Part shown: positions 50,301-60,000 of the stretch, in pieces
How the letters are laid out: every line of letters begins with the position of its first letter
How positions within the stretch are numbered: position 1 is the first letter of the stretch
Assembly: GCF_029227915.1 (NCBI RefSeq)
Contig: NC_079875.1
Coordinates: forward strand, 22,005,001-22,065,000
Origin: Hydractinia symbiolongicarpus
Lineage: Eukaryota; Cnidaria; Hydrozoa; Anthoathecata; Hydractiniidae
DNA length: 60,000 nt
Direction of reading: 5' to 3'
Made by a program: the position numbers and the translations under genes
The notes under the pieces: generated by a model
Told to the model about the DNA's origin: nothing
The model's input: only the letters and a program-made list of their open reading frames with translations
Database searches by the model: none

Positions 50301-53300
50301 ATTGAAGTAACTTTGGACTGTGACCTTATAAATGTGATAAGTCAGCCAACTGGACCCCAAGAAATATCATTCTTCTTAATTTGACATGATTGCCGGAACT
50401 CAGCGATTACACTTGGCGCTGTGGTAGCGCTTCATTTAAAAATTTAGATAAATAAGTCATTTTGTACTGTGGGACCAATCCTGGCCGTTAGCACGAACTG
50501 AAGAAATAGAGACATTCTCAAAAACTACATTTCATTGACTTCTTGGCGGTATCAATCCGTTTGAGTTACAACGGTTGCGTCACATGTTCGTACCAACATG
50601 TATTTAGTGATATCTTTCCGATAATACGGAGGCGTGCGCATGCAATCGCACGCCATTCATGACCAAGACTGTTTGTTATGTATTTAATAAATAATTACAG
50701 AAGTAACAACAGATTAAAATGTCATACAGTACTGGAATCAGGACACCTAACATCGTGGATTGTATATCATGCGCGTCGCGCACGATTTACGATGCTGTCG
50801 CGATAGTAAATTTTTTTAGCATCGTGAAGGTCGCGATCCATCGTGGGGTCGACTTTTACGATGCATCGTGACTTTCGTGATCCATATCGCCATTGTCATG
50901 ATACATCTTTAAACATTATAAAAATCATGTAATTAATGTCATGAGAGAATAGTGTAATTAAATCTGAATAATTGTTTTTTGTTTGTTTTTAGATCAAAAA
51001 TATTTTCGTTGTCGTAAGCTTTTTTCTTGTTTAGACTTAACTTATTTAGTTGTTCTATGGGCCTGCCCGACCCTAACTTTCATGATAAAAAAAATAATAA
51101 AAATATCAACAAACAAACATTTTCTTATCCCATTTCGTAAAAAAAAAAGAGTATGAATGTCGTAACACCCTACTTGTGCTGGTTCTAAAAGCAAACATAC
51201 ACAGAAAAATATGCTTGTCGTAACACTCTCCTCCGTTGGTGTTTTTTATTTTTTTGTTGTTCCAACCATTTATACATTCTCGATAAAATTATTTTTATTT
51301 CGCCGACTGTAAACTACTATCTACTTCGCCCGTATAACAAGTAATTAAGTTGGAGTCACCTTATTTCTAAAATCCAATTTCTAATAAAAATACAAGATGC
51401 AAAAGAATTTTTAAATATAAAAAACAAAGACACAAGATTAGCTATACACATCTATTGTTTAATATTTTTAATGTTATTCACGATTCATCATGACAATCAC
51501 AGTTAATAGTGACGATCGCAATAGCATCGTTATTTTTTTATACATCGCGACTATCGCGAAGCTCTTTGTTACCATTTTTTCTATCGCGATGGTCACAATA
51601 GGATCGTGGATCGTTCATGTCGCACATGATACGCGCTCACGATAGGTGTCCTGATTCCAGTACTGTACCTTCGCACTGTTTAGGGTGTCTTTTCTGTAAA
51701 GTACACAAATATCAGTACTAGTGAAATTAGTTATATCGTAGATCCTATACTTAGGGCTCAGGATTTTTTAGGAGGTCTTGGCACACGCCTAAATCGCCCA
51801 CACCCGCCATGTTTGAATGTTCTTGTGTGATCTTCCCACGCCAAAAAAACCTAAATACCTCAGGCAAAATAAATAATATTCTGTTCAATGAAGGTGTACG
51901 GGAATAATATACAGTGCCGATCGTGAGTAAAGCTACACATCTTTGAGAGTATGATTACAAATAAATGTGAGTAAAATAATTCAAAGTAAGAGTACAATGC
52001 GAGTGTAAGTAAAATAAATAAGAGTAATCAATAATTGAACTACTCGCAAGTAAATCTTTAAAAAAAGATATGTTACTCGCGAGTTATATTAAAAAAAGAC
52101 ATAGACATTAATTTTAATGCTGATTGAGTGATATAGATTGAATTTTTTCGTTTCGAAAATTTTCTTTTTTAACAATTTAGTCATTTATAAGTAAGTAATA
52201 ATTAGTAATAATTTTAGTAACAGGACATGCATTAAAAGAAAGGACATTTCTTGGCCTTCAAACACTTTACAGTACTTTCACTTTTTTAAAACAAATCAGT
52301 TTGCATTAAAATGCATTAAAAGAAAGGACATTTCTTGGCCTTCAAACACTTTACAGTACTTTCACTTTTTTAAAACAAATCAGTTTGACTAGTCCCTGCA
52401 AGCAGCACTAACTTTTTATAAGACGTTGACCAATGCACCACACCTGAAAGCATACCTGAATTACTTGATTAGGCTTCTCATTTTGAGGTATGCGATCGTG
52501 CTCTTATGCCCTATCGCGTACCTGAATTATGCGAGGTACGGGGAAAACCGCGTACCTTCGTTGACAGGTTACATCCTAATGAAAAATAGTCATATTTAAA
52601 TAAAACTTTGTTGGTTTATTGATGTGCGGTGGACTCTTTATCTCGATAAATCTGCATGCTGTGATGCTAGCAATGTTTAGTTTAGTGCTACCACATTGGA
52701 ATGAACCTGACACCATCGACCAGTCTTTTTCAGGAATATTTAAGTAGGTGTGAAATGATTCGCACGTGTAAATCACGTAAAGCGTGTGATGTAAAACGCA
52801 CACGCAAAGGATGTTAAATCTTTGTTGCGCATTCATTTTGCGGAAGAAAAGTGGGAGAAGTTTTAAATTTTGAATCCCAATGATCGAGTGTCTACATATA
52901 GCAACTCTCTCAATCTTAACTTCTTTTCTACATGTCCGAAATAGTTTGCACAACTATACTGTCATTTTCATAAATTTATTGTTTGTTTTTCAAGCCATCA
53001 CAAGCAAATAGGTAAAAATATGCTTCGTTTTCCAATTAAAAAAATCTTCATCCATGTGGCACAAATAAAACTTCAGAATTAATTCACAAAGTTTAGCTAC
53101 ATTTTAACAAAATTAATACTAAAAAAAATTATACTGCATGTGGGTTTCGTTTTTAAAATTGTTTGAATAAAAATAACACTTGCAGCATAAAGAAAAAATC
53201 AATTAAATTCGGACCTGCTATGGTTTCCAATTGTTTTGTCAAACACAAAAAATATCTACAATTAAATCCATGATAAAATGTCTGTTCCGCCTGTAAGTGC

Positions 53301-56300
53301 AGTTTTGCAGACTTGATTCATCCGTGCTCCGTCAGGGTTCACCTCAGCATTAGTTAAGAACCGCATGGCTGGATTTCTTGTGTAAGACCTGGTTACCAAC
53401 AACGAAGGGGCCAGGTAAAAGAGATTTATGTCTACGTTTCTTTTAACGAAGTCAGGAGGCAGTGAATTAGCTAGGATGGTCAGGTTGGCTATAAATAGGC
53501 TTGCTCGTGGATTAAAAGGACCAGGGCTATTTAATAAATCTGAGATCTAAAAGTGTCACCAAGACGGAAATCTAACGGGCGTTTTGTCCGACGGAAGTTC
53601 GAAACGAGCTATGTTGTTCCTTCCATTGTTACTAGTTTTCTTCTCTTTTGACCCATCGTGAATCCACCCACCACTCAAACAATATACACAAAAGAATTAC
53701 CTTCACATCTTAGTGCTTTTTTCAGCAAACAGGCCCTTGGAACTGTTAAAAAAATAAATAGCCATTTTAAAAATGGCGTACTTGAAGCAAATTAATACGC
53801 TACCCAATCGCATAACGTCGTCAACTGGCGTACATGATTTATCACGTAAGCACATATTTACAAAATGAGAAGCCTGCTTGATGTAAGATTTTTTCTGCAT
53901 GCATGCCAATATCTTCCTGAAACAAAGAATATATTGACTTCTCAAATGTATGTAAAGCCGAAAAAATCTGCAAAAAAAATAAAAATTTCAAATCAAGCAA
54001 TTCCAAATCTTTCTTTTTTTGTGTTTAAAATTAATATAGCAATGTTTAATCTTTTATTAGTCTGGGAACAAAATATAACAAATTTAGCTTTTACTGTTCC
54101 TTCTTCAAATAATGATACCTGATTTAAAAAGTAGGTTGTTACACTAAATAGCCTCCTTTCTTTAATATTTATGATTGATGGTTTAAGAGAATTTTTATGA
54201 TGTGGAATTAAAATATGGATTGTTTATTTTGATGTGTGTTATACAATCTTTAAAGTACCAGTAAAATATCACAATAATTTTTTAACAATGTGCATCTTTT
54301 TTACTGTAATTGTATACATTACCTGCTTCAGTGCCTGTCAAGATTAAGTTAGTTCACATTGCAAAAGAATAAGCGTAACTCTTTTGCTTCTGTGCAGGCT
54401 CCTACTGTTGTCAGTAGTAATAATCAATCAGCACATTTAGACGAATATAACCCTTTCGAACAGCAGCCAGCCACCACAACAGCACAAACACCAGTGAGTA
54501 TGCGATCAGTCTTAGCAATTTTAATTCCTTTATCCTTGTTTTTGTTATTCCGCTTACATTTTTGTTGTACATGCAAATCTAACTTTTCTATGTTTTTCGA
54601 AAAAGTGTTTCATGAAATAAATAATTGGATTAAGTTGTAGCTTGTAACCTCTTTAACGCACTGTGTTAATGTTTTTATTAATCCAATCTTTACAGGGTTC
54701 GGATTAGCGGGTTGCTATTCTCAATTTGTGAATTGAAATGTTGTCTTTGCGAATCATTCTATGAAAAAAGAAACTGTGTTAAAGATGAGAATCCAATTTT
54801 TTATCAATTGTTTGTATGACCTATTTCTATTTTGGGTGTTGCAACAAAATAACCATTAATAAGGGATCAATGACAAATGGCCTATAGTCCTCCCAGACCA
54901 CAGTTGCAAGCGGTTTCTCTTACAATCAGCATATTTTTACAAATGACTTTACATTTCTAATTCGAACCCTGCTTTACTTTTGATCAAATTTGATTTGTGC
55001 TTTTAAAAACTTAATGAGTATGTCATACTGATATATTGCAGGTTTTTGTACCACAGCAAACATACGCGGCTGCTACACCTGCGACAATAGAACCAACTAA
55101 GGCAGAGCCACCTCCATCCTACTCTAGTGGATATGTGAGTTTAGTCTGCATTAGTTCTGTTTTATCTTCTAATCTTCTACCTTTAAGTCAGTGTAAATTC
55201 ACAATTATGTTTTTCAGAGATTACAAGATGATACCATGCGAATGCGACAAGAAGTAAGTGTTTTTGCATTTTGAAAGTAAAGCTTACTAACTCTCTTAAA
55301 TATTAATAAAAATATGAAATTGACATGTATAAATAATACAACTCTCCAAAAATGTCTACAGCTTGTGTTTTTATTTTGTTTTTCCAAGGAGTTGGAAAGA
55401 AAAGCAGCTGAGCTAGAAAAGAAGGAACAGGAGCTAAAAAAAATACAGGGGCAAGGTGAGTAGAGGCTTTTTTTACGTATTAGTTTACTTATTCATCCAA
55501 GCTTGTATTTTATATTAGCTAATCCAGTTGTTTTGGACCTCGCAAACTCAAACGCTTTAATAATACCCAATGTCCATAACCAGGTCTTCCAGTTATATTT
55601 CTATAATTATATACCACTATGAAACTAACCAGGGTTCGAATTAGAAAATTAAAGTCAGTTCCCAAAAAAGTAAACTACCATCTAGATGTGGCCTGGGAAC
55701 ACCTTAGATCAATTACAATTTTTTTGTCGCCGTTCTTCAAAAGCATTTTTATTGCTGCTTTTCGTTCTTAAACTTCTAAAATGCGATCTAAAACAGCGTT
55801 TCTATCGCCATTTTTCATTCTTAAACTTTAAATTGCGATCTAAAAAAGCTTTTCTATCGCCGTTCTTCGTTCTTAAACTTCTAAATTGCGATCTAAAAAA
55901 GCTTTTCTATCGCTGTTTTCCGTTCTTAAACTTTTAAAACGCGATCTAAAGCAGCATTTCTATCGCCGTTCTTCATTCTTAAACTTTTAAAATGCTATCT
56001 AAAACAGCATTTCTATCGCCATTTTTCGTTCCTAAACTTTTAAAATGCGATCTAAAACAGCATTTGCAAATTGCGAATTGCGAGCTGCTAATTCGAACCC
56101 TGCTAACTACTTTCATTTATACTAACTTCAAACAACCCATGTGATGAAGTTAAGCAATTCATTAGTCAATCTATAATTCTTGTTGGCACAACACAACATG
56201 CAAATGCTAACGTGTTAACATGACTTTCGGGCAAGAAGTTAAGTTAGAAAGGCTAGTTAAACATTCTTGATTATGGATTAGCTTAACATTCATTATGGGT

Positions 56301-57981
56301 TCGTTGAGAATATTATTGTCAAATAAAGTATCGATGTATTTTGTGAAGTGCACATTTGTTCAACAAAAGTATTAAAAAGTCTAATAGCCTTATTTTGTCT
56401 GTCTGTCAGCAAGAAAGGTGTTATGCAATGGGTAATTTAAAGACATGCCCCATGCATTTTTCCAATCCCATGCATTTTTCCATGGGTTAACGACTAATTT
56501 ATTAAATTGTTTTAATTGTTGTTCCTTAGATAATGTAATAATAAAATATAATAACCTCCTTTTTAAACGAATTATCAAAATAAATCATAATCATTCTTTT
56601 GTATTCATTAATTGGTACAACTAGTTAACAATATTTTTTTTTTGGATTTTAGTTAAAGTTGTAAACAATTTTCCACCACTACCAAAGTTTTGCTGTGTGC
56701 AGCCATGTTTTTACCATGATATTAATACGGAAATTCCAATTGAATCACAGAGGACATGCAGATTGTTCTATTATGTGTGGCAACGTAAGTTAACATTATT
56801 TTTTTCGGATGCTAAAAAATGATTTTATGAATTCTATTCTATTTTCATCACCTGCATTTTTATTTTAGTGTATGTATTTTCACTGTGTTTCAATTTCATC
56901 TGTGGATTTTCTGCTGTTATTGCTGGTGTGAACAATGGTGCCACCTTACTTGGTGTTTCAATATTATATCTAGTACTCTTTTTACCTTGCTCATTCGTAT
57001 TATGGTACAGACCAATATACAAGGCACTAAAGTATGTCACATTATTTTATTTAATGTGTGCACAGGCAGAAACCAGCATTGTTTGTTTACATCCTAGCTG
57101 GTTTCATGACATACATATTAGTTTCATACTTTAGTAATTTATCAAACAAATTTTCCTCACCTAGAATGCTGCTCATTGCTTACAAAGATTACATAGTTTA
57201 TATATACACTAGAATAAAGACTTTGTGCCCAATTTGTTATTAATTCCTTTTGAAGATTCGCAGAATGTAATTTGGTTAAAATATTGATATAAATTTAACT
57301 TTTTTTTTCAGGTCTGACAGCTCATTTAATTATATGCTGTTCTTTTTCGTATTTTTCTTCCAAATATTGTTTACATTTCTATACTCATTTGGCATCACAC
57401 AGTTTGGAACAGCGTGAGTTATACCTTTTGTTCTTGTATCTCTTATTTAAGCCTCTAAGTTGCCCTTTCTTGCACTTCTACAACTTGATGACATAATTGT
57501 AATATAAGGCAGACACTAGTTTAAATGAGAGCAACTTCTAACAATTGCTTTTTCTAACAGAATTTTTCTTTTTAGTGGATGGATTAATAGTGCTTCTGCA
57601 TTAGAGAAAAGCAAAGCAGTTGGTGCAATGTTTTTAATATGTGGCGCATTATTCTTGTTACTTGGTATTTGCAAAGTGTTGTTGTTACGAAAGGTTAGAT
57701 CTTCATACAGCTTGGAAATTATTGCGATCTAGAAAAATCTGTATCCAAAAATAAATATCTTGTATCAAATGGAAATTCAGTGATTTTCATTATGTTTTTT
57801 GCTTGTTGGTATTGAATCTTTGTTGTATTTTCAGGTCCATGCTGCTTACCGCAGAAGTGGTGCAAGTCTTGAAAAAGCACAGAGCGAATTTGCTACTAGT
57901 GTTGCATCAAATAAAGCAGTGCAAAATGCTGCGAAAGACGCTGTAGTATCTGGTGTTACTAGTGGAACACGATATAGTTAA
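47375..57981 (+). CDS. SCAMP: Secretory carrier-associated membrane protein
   Basis: Ten exons: 47375-47431, 54398-54493, 55042-55134, 55218-55253, 55389-55455, 56653-56784, 56869-57031, 57312-57413, 57576-57693 and 57835-57981. The total is 1011 nt and 336 residues, the usual SCAMP length (human SCAMP1 has 338). Order: NPF motifs (NPFADP, NPFA, EYNPF) that bind EH-domain proteins, a Pro-rich stretch (EPPPSY), a coiled coil ([16 protein letters not shown]), four membrane segments (about 161-182, 187-205, 221-243, 262-284) with the conserved loop WYRPIYKAL after the second, and a cytosolic tail with [13 protein letters not shown]. SCAMPs cycle between the Golgi, endosomes and plasma membrane and act in vesicle fusion and endocytosis. 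Intron 1 is 7 kb long and packed with transposons; introns 2 and 5 each carry a small element. A second SCAMP follows downstream. Confidence 0.95.
48403..48850. mobile_element. Truncated or rearranged copy of the CAGGCTTCTC element family
   Basis: Starts CAGGCTTCTCATTTTGAGGTA, like the left end of the 52470-53876 element. From about 48503 it matches the reverse complement of about 53135-53560 of that element, with one internal deletion near 48797. No matching right end was found, so it is incomplete. It is nested in the 8-bp-TSD element. Confidence 0.8.
50080..50258 (+). repeat. Direct repeat copy 1 (about 175 bp)
   Basis: Matches 50450-50630 in the same direction at about 370 bp distance, sharing AATAAGTCATT, TACTGTGGGA, CCGTTTGAGTTACAACGGTT and CCAACATGTATTTAGTGAT. 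The copies differ by scattered substitutions. No coding content. Confidence 0.85.
50450..50630 (+). repeat. Direct repeat copy 2 (about 175 bp)
   Basis: Second copy of the 50080-50258 segment. It ends close to the right terminus of the enclosing hAT-like element, so the duplication may have created a second subterminal region. Confidence 0.85.
50727..51665. mobile_element. Non-autonomous TIR element, 939 bp, TA target (mariner-like)
   Basis: The ends CAGTACTGGAATCAGGACAC and its exact complement continue inward with near-identity (CCTAACATCGTG against CCTATCGTGA). TA lies on each side (50725-50726, 51666-51667). Both subterminal regions contain dense CpG words such as ATCGTGA, CGCGAT and GATCGT, unlike the AT-rich middle. 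No open frame. Confidence 0.92.
52227..52394 (+). repeat. 84-bp perfect tandem duplication
   Basis: The segment starting ATGCATTAAAAGAAAGGACA at 52227 is repeated from 52311 without a visible mismatch until the copies diverge near 52388. It is a recent slip or duplication in SCAMP intron 1. Confidence 0.93.
52470..53876. mobile_element. TIR element, 1407 bp, 6-bp target duplication (hAT-like)
   Basis: The ends (T)AGGCTTCTCATTTTG and CAAAATGAGAAGCCTG are inverted repeats; the first base C of the left end is mutated to T here but intact in the 48403 copy. CTTGAT flanks both sides (52464-52469, 53877-53882). Its right part matches 48503-48850 in reverse. Within that part a short frame ending QVC, then (A/T)ALTGG, (I/T)DILSWI and stop is shared by both copies, hinting at decayed coding sequence. 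A 125-codon frame at 52576-52953 (-) is unrecognised. Confidence 0.85.
54693..54971. mobile_element. MITE, 279 bp, CAGGGTTCG ends, 5-bp target duplication
   Basis: The ends CAGGGTTCGGATTAG and CTAATTCGAACCCTG form a 15-bp inverted repeat with one mismatch. CTTTA flanks both sides (54688-54692, 54972-54976). It lies in SCAMP intron 2. Same family as 55630-56102. Confidence 0.9.
55630..56102. mobile_element. MITE, 473 bp, CAGGGTTCG ends, minisatellite core, 5-bp target duplication
   Basis: Perfect 15-bp ends CAGGGTTCGAATTAG and complement, flanked by CTAAC on both sides (55625-55629, 56103-56107). About 70 percent of the interior is the ~53-bp minisatellite. It lies in SCAMP intron 5. Confidence 0.92.
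55735..56065. repeat. ~53-bp minisatellite, about 6 copies, inside the CAGGG MITE
   Basis: Units with TTTCTATCGCCGTT(C/T)TTCGTTC and TTAAACTTTTAAAATGCGAT at a 53-54-base step. The consensus is the same as at 43500-43950, although the surrounding element is of another family. Confidence 0.92.
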
Positions 57982-58318
57982 AAAAGACAATTCTAAATAC
58001 ATATAGACACAATCTTTTTTTAAAAATGCATATTTCCTACGAAAGGCAAACAAAACAAATTATAGATTGTTGTATACTTTTATACATGTAACCATGGCTT
58101 AGAATTTTGATGCTGTGGAAATTTTGATGATGTCTATTCTTGGCAGTCTTTGGTTGCAAAACTTGTTTAAGTAAATTATTCTTTTTTTTTTAAAGGGCTG
58201 TTTACAATCTAACATTACCTGCATTTTAATGTGAAGTATGATTTGCTCTGCTATTATGTTTTTTTATCAAAATAGGGCTTTCACTTCTCATGCCATAATG
58301 ACCTCAATGTCTTTTATG

Positions 58319-58324
58319 AATAAA
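58319..58324 (+). promoter_or_regulatory. Likely polyadenylation signal of SCAMP
   Basis: AATAAA 338 bases after the SCAMP stop, followed by T-rich sequence. It is the first canonical signal after the stop that I can see. Confidence 0.5.
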
Positions 58325-58829
58325 ATTCTTTTAGTAGACGTTCTTTGAAAAAAAAACAGGTTTAAACAACCCTTGAGTAATGTGTCTTGATTAGTAGCAA
58401 TGTTATTTTTTTTTTAAGTACATGTATCATTTAAATATTGTAATCCTGTTTTATAATGTTGTTCTATTTTGTGTTTTTATAGAATGTTTATCATTTTATT
58501 TTCTGCTCTAATGATATGTATAAAAACCATTCTTGTTTCTTGGAATAATGTAGTTTTTCTTGCTTCTTGTTTATTATATATTTACGTTTGTGTAAATTTT
58601 AAAAGTAAACATAAATCAAGATTAGTGGTATTGCCATATAACATATATACATTGGGGAAATAATAATGAATGGTCAAAAAGTGACAACTAGTCAGTTATT
58701 TTATGATACTATTATAAAATATAGACACTTGTGTCCAAGATTTGGACCTCTCTTTAAGTGTATACAGTGCTCTGGTAACTTCTACCAACCTATGTGTTTT
58801 CACCAGCAAGGTTTTTATGTGGTATTTAG
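58325..58829. other. Gap between the two SCAMP units, no first exon seen
   Basis: I looked for an ATG exon with NPF motifs that ends in phase 0 before a GT and found none. The only ATG-led short frame (about 58668) lacks NPF. The start of the second SCAMP is therefore unaccounted for in this gap. Confidence 0.5.
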
Positions 58830-59562
58830 GACCCATCAGTTGTAAATCACCACACAACGACGCAGCCAACACTTGACGATTATAATCCGTTTGATGGACA
58901 AAAATCACAAACTTCATACTCTACACAACCAGTGAGAATTCTGTTATGATTTTTGTTGTGTGTTTGTGTACATGTCTATTTATCATTGTAACATATTCAG
59001 ATCAAAGAATTTAAGGCATATATAATGTGTATTTCAAGGGTCAAAAAATTGAGTTTCAGATGTTTTTTCTGTGTCGCATTGTCTGTACAAGAAAAAAATG
59101 TTGTGCTGGGGACACCATGAGAAAATGTGATATGAATTTCTGTGTATTTTTATTATGTGTATTACAGCTGTCTGTCTGTAAACCTAATATGATAGCTGCA
59201 AGGAGCAATAAATTAAATTCCAGTGCAGTTTTCTATGGGCTTACGATTAGTGGTGTGAAAATTTTGTAAAGGATTTCTTTTAGAATTTTCTAGGTTGATT
59301 ACAATTTGGCTGTCTAAAAAGGATTAGTAAATTTTTATGTAGATAACTAATAGATGAATGTTTTTGTAGGAGCCACCTGCACAATACACTGCCACTCTTC
59401 CAGCAACCATCGAACCAACAAATAAACAAGGGTTTCAAGCAAAGCCGTTCTCTGTATGAATTTAATTGTTTTAACTAAACTAGTTTTGTTTTGAAATTTA
59501 TGATGGTATGAATTGTATTTTTTTTGTAGTCTACTGATGACACATCGAAACAAAGACAAGAT
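58830..59562 (+). CDS. Second SCAMP, N-terminal exons (partial)
   Basis: Three exons with GT..AG borders, all phase 0: 58830-58931 (starts DPSVV, contains LDDYNPFDG), 59370-59453 (EPPAQYTATLPATIEPTNK) and 59530-59562 (STDDTSKQRQD). They correspond one to one to SCAMP exons 2-4 at 54398-55253 ([36 protein letters not shown]), with the same phases and similar sizes. DPSVV after an NPF motif also occurs in vertebrate SCAMPs. The coiled-coil and membrane exons would lie beyond the window. It is a tandem duplicate, diverged in sequence, whose first exon is not visible. Confidence 0.8.
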
Positions 59563-60000
59563 GTAATTAGTTTGTTTGTTTGTTTTGCTGAGCAAGGGAA
59601 TTATTTAAAAAGCCCTTTTTGAATACCTTCTATAAAATTTCCGGATTTAATTATGCTGCATAAATTAATAAATTATGACATTTTTATTCATTAGAATTTT
59701 AAACCTTTGATAGCTTGGGAAATGCTTTAAACAAATATATAGACATATAAAAATTAAGATAGCGCTTGTTTGCCCTCTCATGGAAATATAAACATGCAAT
59801 GTGTGCAACTGTTTGCAATTTTGAGTGTGGGAGGCTTGCATACATGATTGCCACAAAATTGGAATTAGATCAGAGAAAATCAAAGAAAAAAAGAATTCAA
59901 TTTTTTAGCCACAAAAAAACTAGGTTTCGAATGAAAATACTATCACACAAAATGGAGCACATATAGGTCTGGGTATCCATTAGAAATTTTTATTTTAAAT
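59563..60000. other. Intron of the second SCAMP, running off the window
   Basis: After the donor at 59563 no coiled-coil exon with an AG border appears before the window end. The sequence is AT-rich, with a small (GTTT)3 run near 59570. Confidence 0.5.

Larger units (their letters stand above)
48086..50671. mobile_element. hAT-like TIR element, 2.6 kb, 8-bp target duplication, composite interior
   Basis: The ends CAGTCTTGGTCATGAAT and its exact complement (17 bp) are flanked by TTTGTTAT on both sides (48078-48085, 50672-50679). Subterminal GCGTGCGAT / ATCGCACGCC words occur in both orientations. The interior carries a nested copy of the 52.5-kb element family from 48403, a ~175-bp direct repeat (50080-50258, 50450-50630) and, on the minus strand at 48900-49181, short acidic frames (for example [12 protein letters not shown] and [14 protein letters not shown]). 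The acidic frames may be a captured exon. No transposase core was seen. Confidence 0.88.

Noticed and set aside
55686-55937. 83-codon plus-strand frame with repeated [11 protein letters not shown]-type segments
   Set aside because: Translation of the 53-bp minisatellite.
1-60000. tRNA, rRNA or CRISPR features
   Set aside because: No cloverleaf, rRNA core or regularly spaced direct-repeat array with unique spacers was found by eye; the tandem arrays lack spacers.

Overview
The window is AT-rich nuclear DNA from an animal. Its genes are split by many short-exon introns with GT..AG borders. All four large genes are animal signalling or secretory families: PAM, RYK, p120 RasGAP and SCAMP. The intron-dense, AT-rich and repeat-rich layout fits an early-branching animal, most likely a cnidarian such as a hydrozoan, but I cannot fix the species. 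All coordinates were derived by eye from reading frames, splice borders and remembered human homologues. No search was run.

Layout. (1) 711-8712 (+): the 3' part of a PAM-type gene, holding the PAL beta-propeller, one membrane segment and an acidic tail. Its fourth visible intron (3199-6887) holds a complete two-exon gene on the other strand for a secreted agmatine-deiminase/PPAD-like enzyme (3570-5144, -), plus a broken Harbinger transposase fragment. (2) 8713-12981: intergenic, with a perfect 20-bp hairpin and a 13-bp minisatellite. (3) 12982-21560 (-): a complete 12-exon RYK/Derailed-type Wnt co-receptor kinase. (4) 23592-44885 (-): a complete 25-exon RASA1-type RasGAP (SH2-SH3-SH2-PH-C2-GAP). 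(5) 47375-57981 (+): a complete 10-exon SCAMP, divergently oriented from RASA1. (6) 58830 to beyond the window end (+): exons of a second, tandem SCAMP.

The first RASA1 intron, the RASA1-SCAMP gap and the SCAMP introns (about 41.4-56.1 kb) form a transposon-rich block. Eight non-autonomous terminal-inverted-repeat elements can be delimited to the base with their target-site duplications (TA, 5, 6 and 8 bp). Two of them, with unrelated ends, carry the same ~53-bp minisatellite.

The most notable protein observation is that the PAL domain has lost all three zinc-ligand histidines and the catalytic tyrosine, although the fold, a disulphide pair and the tail are kept. It therefore looks like a pseudoenzyme. 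In contrast, the RYK homologue keeps the kinase residues that vertebrate RYK has lost. PAM and SCAMP act in the secretory and endosomal pathway, and RYK and RASA1 in receptor-tyrosine-kinase/Wnt/Ras signalling. No shared regulation can be read from the sequence.
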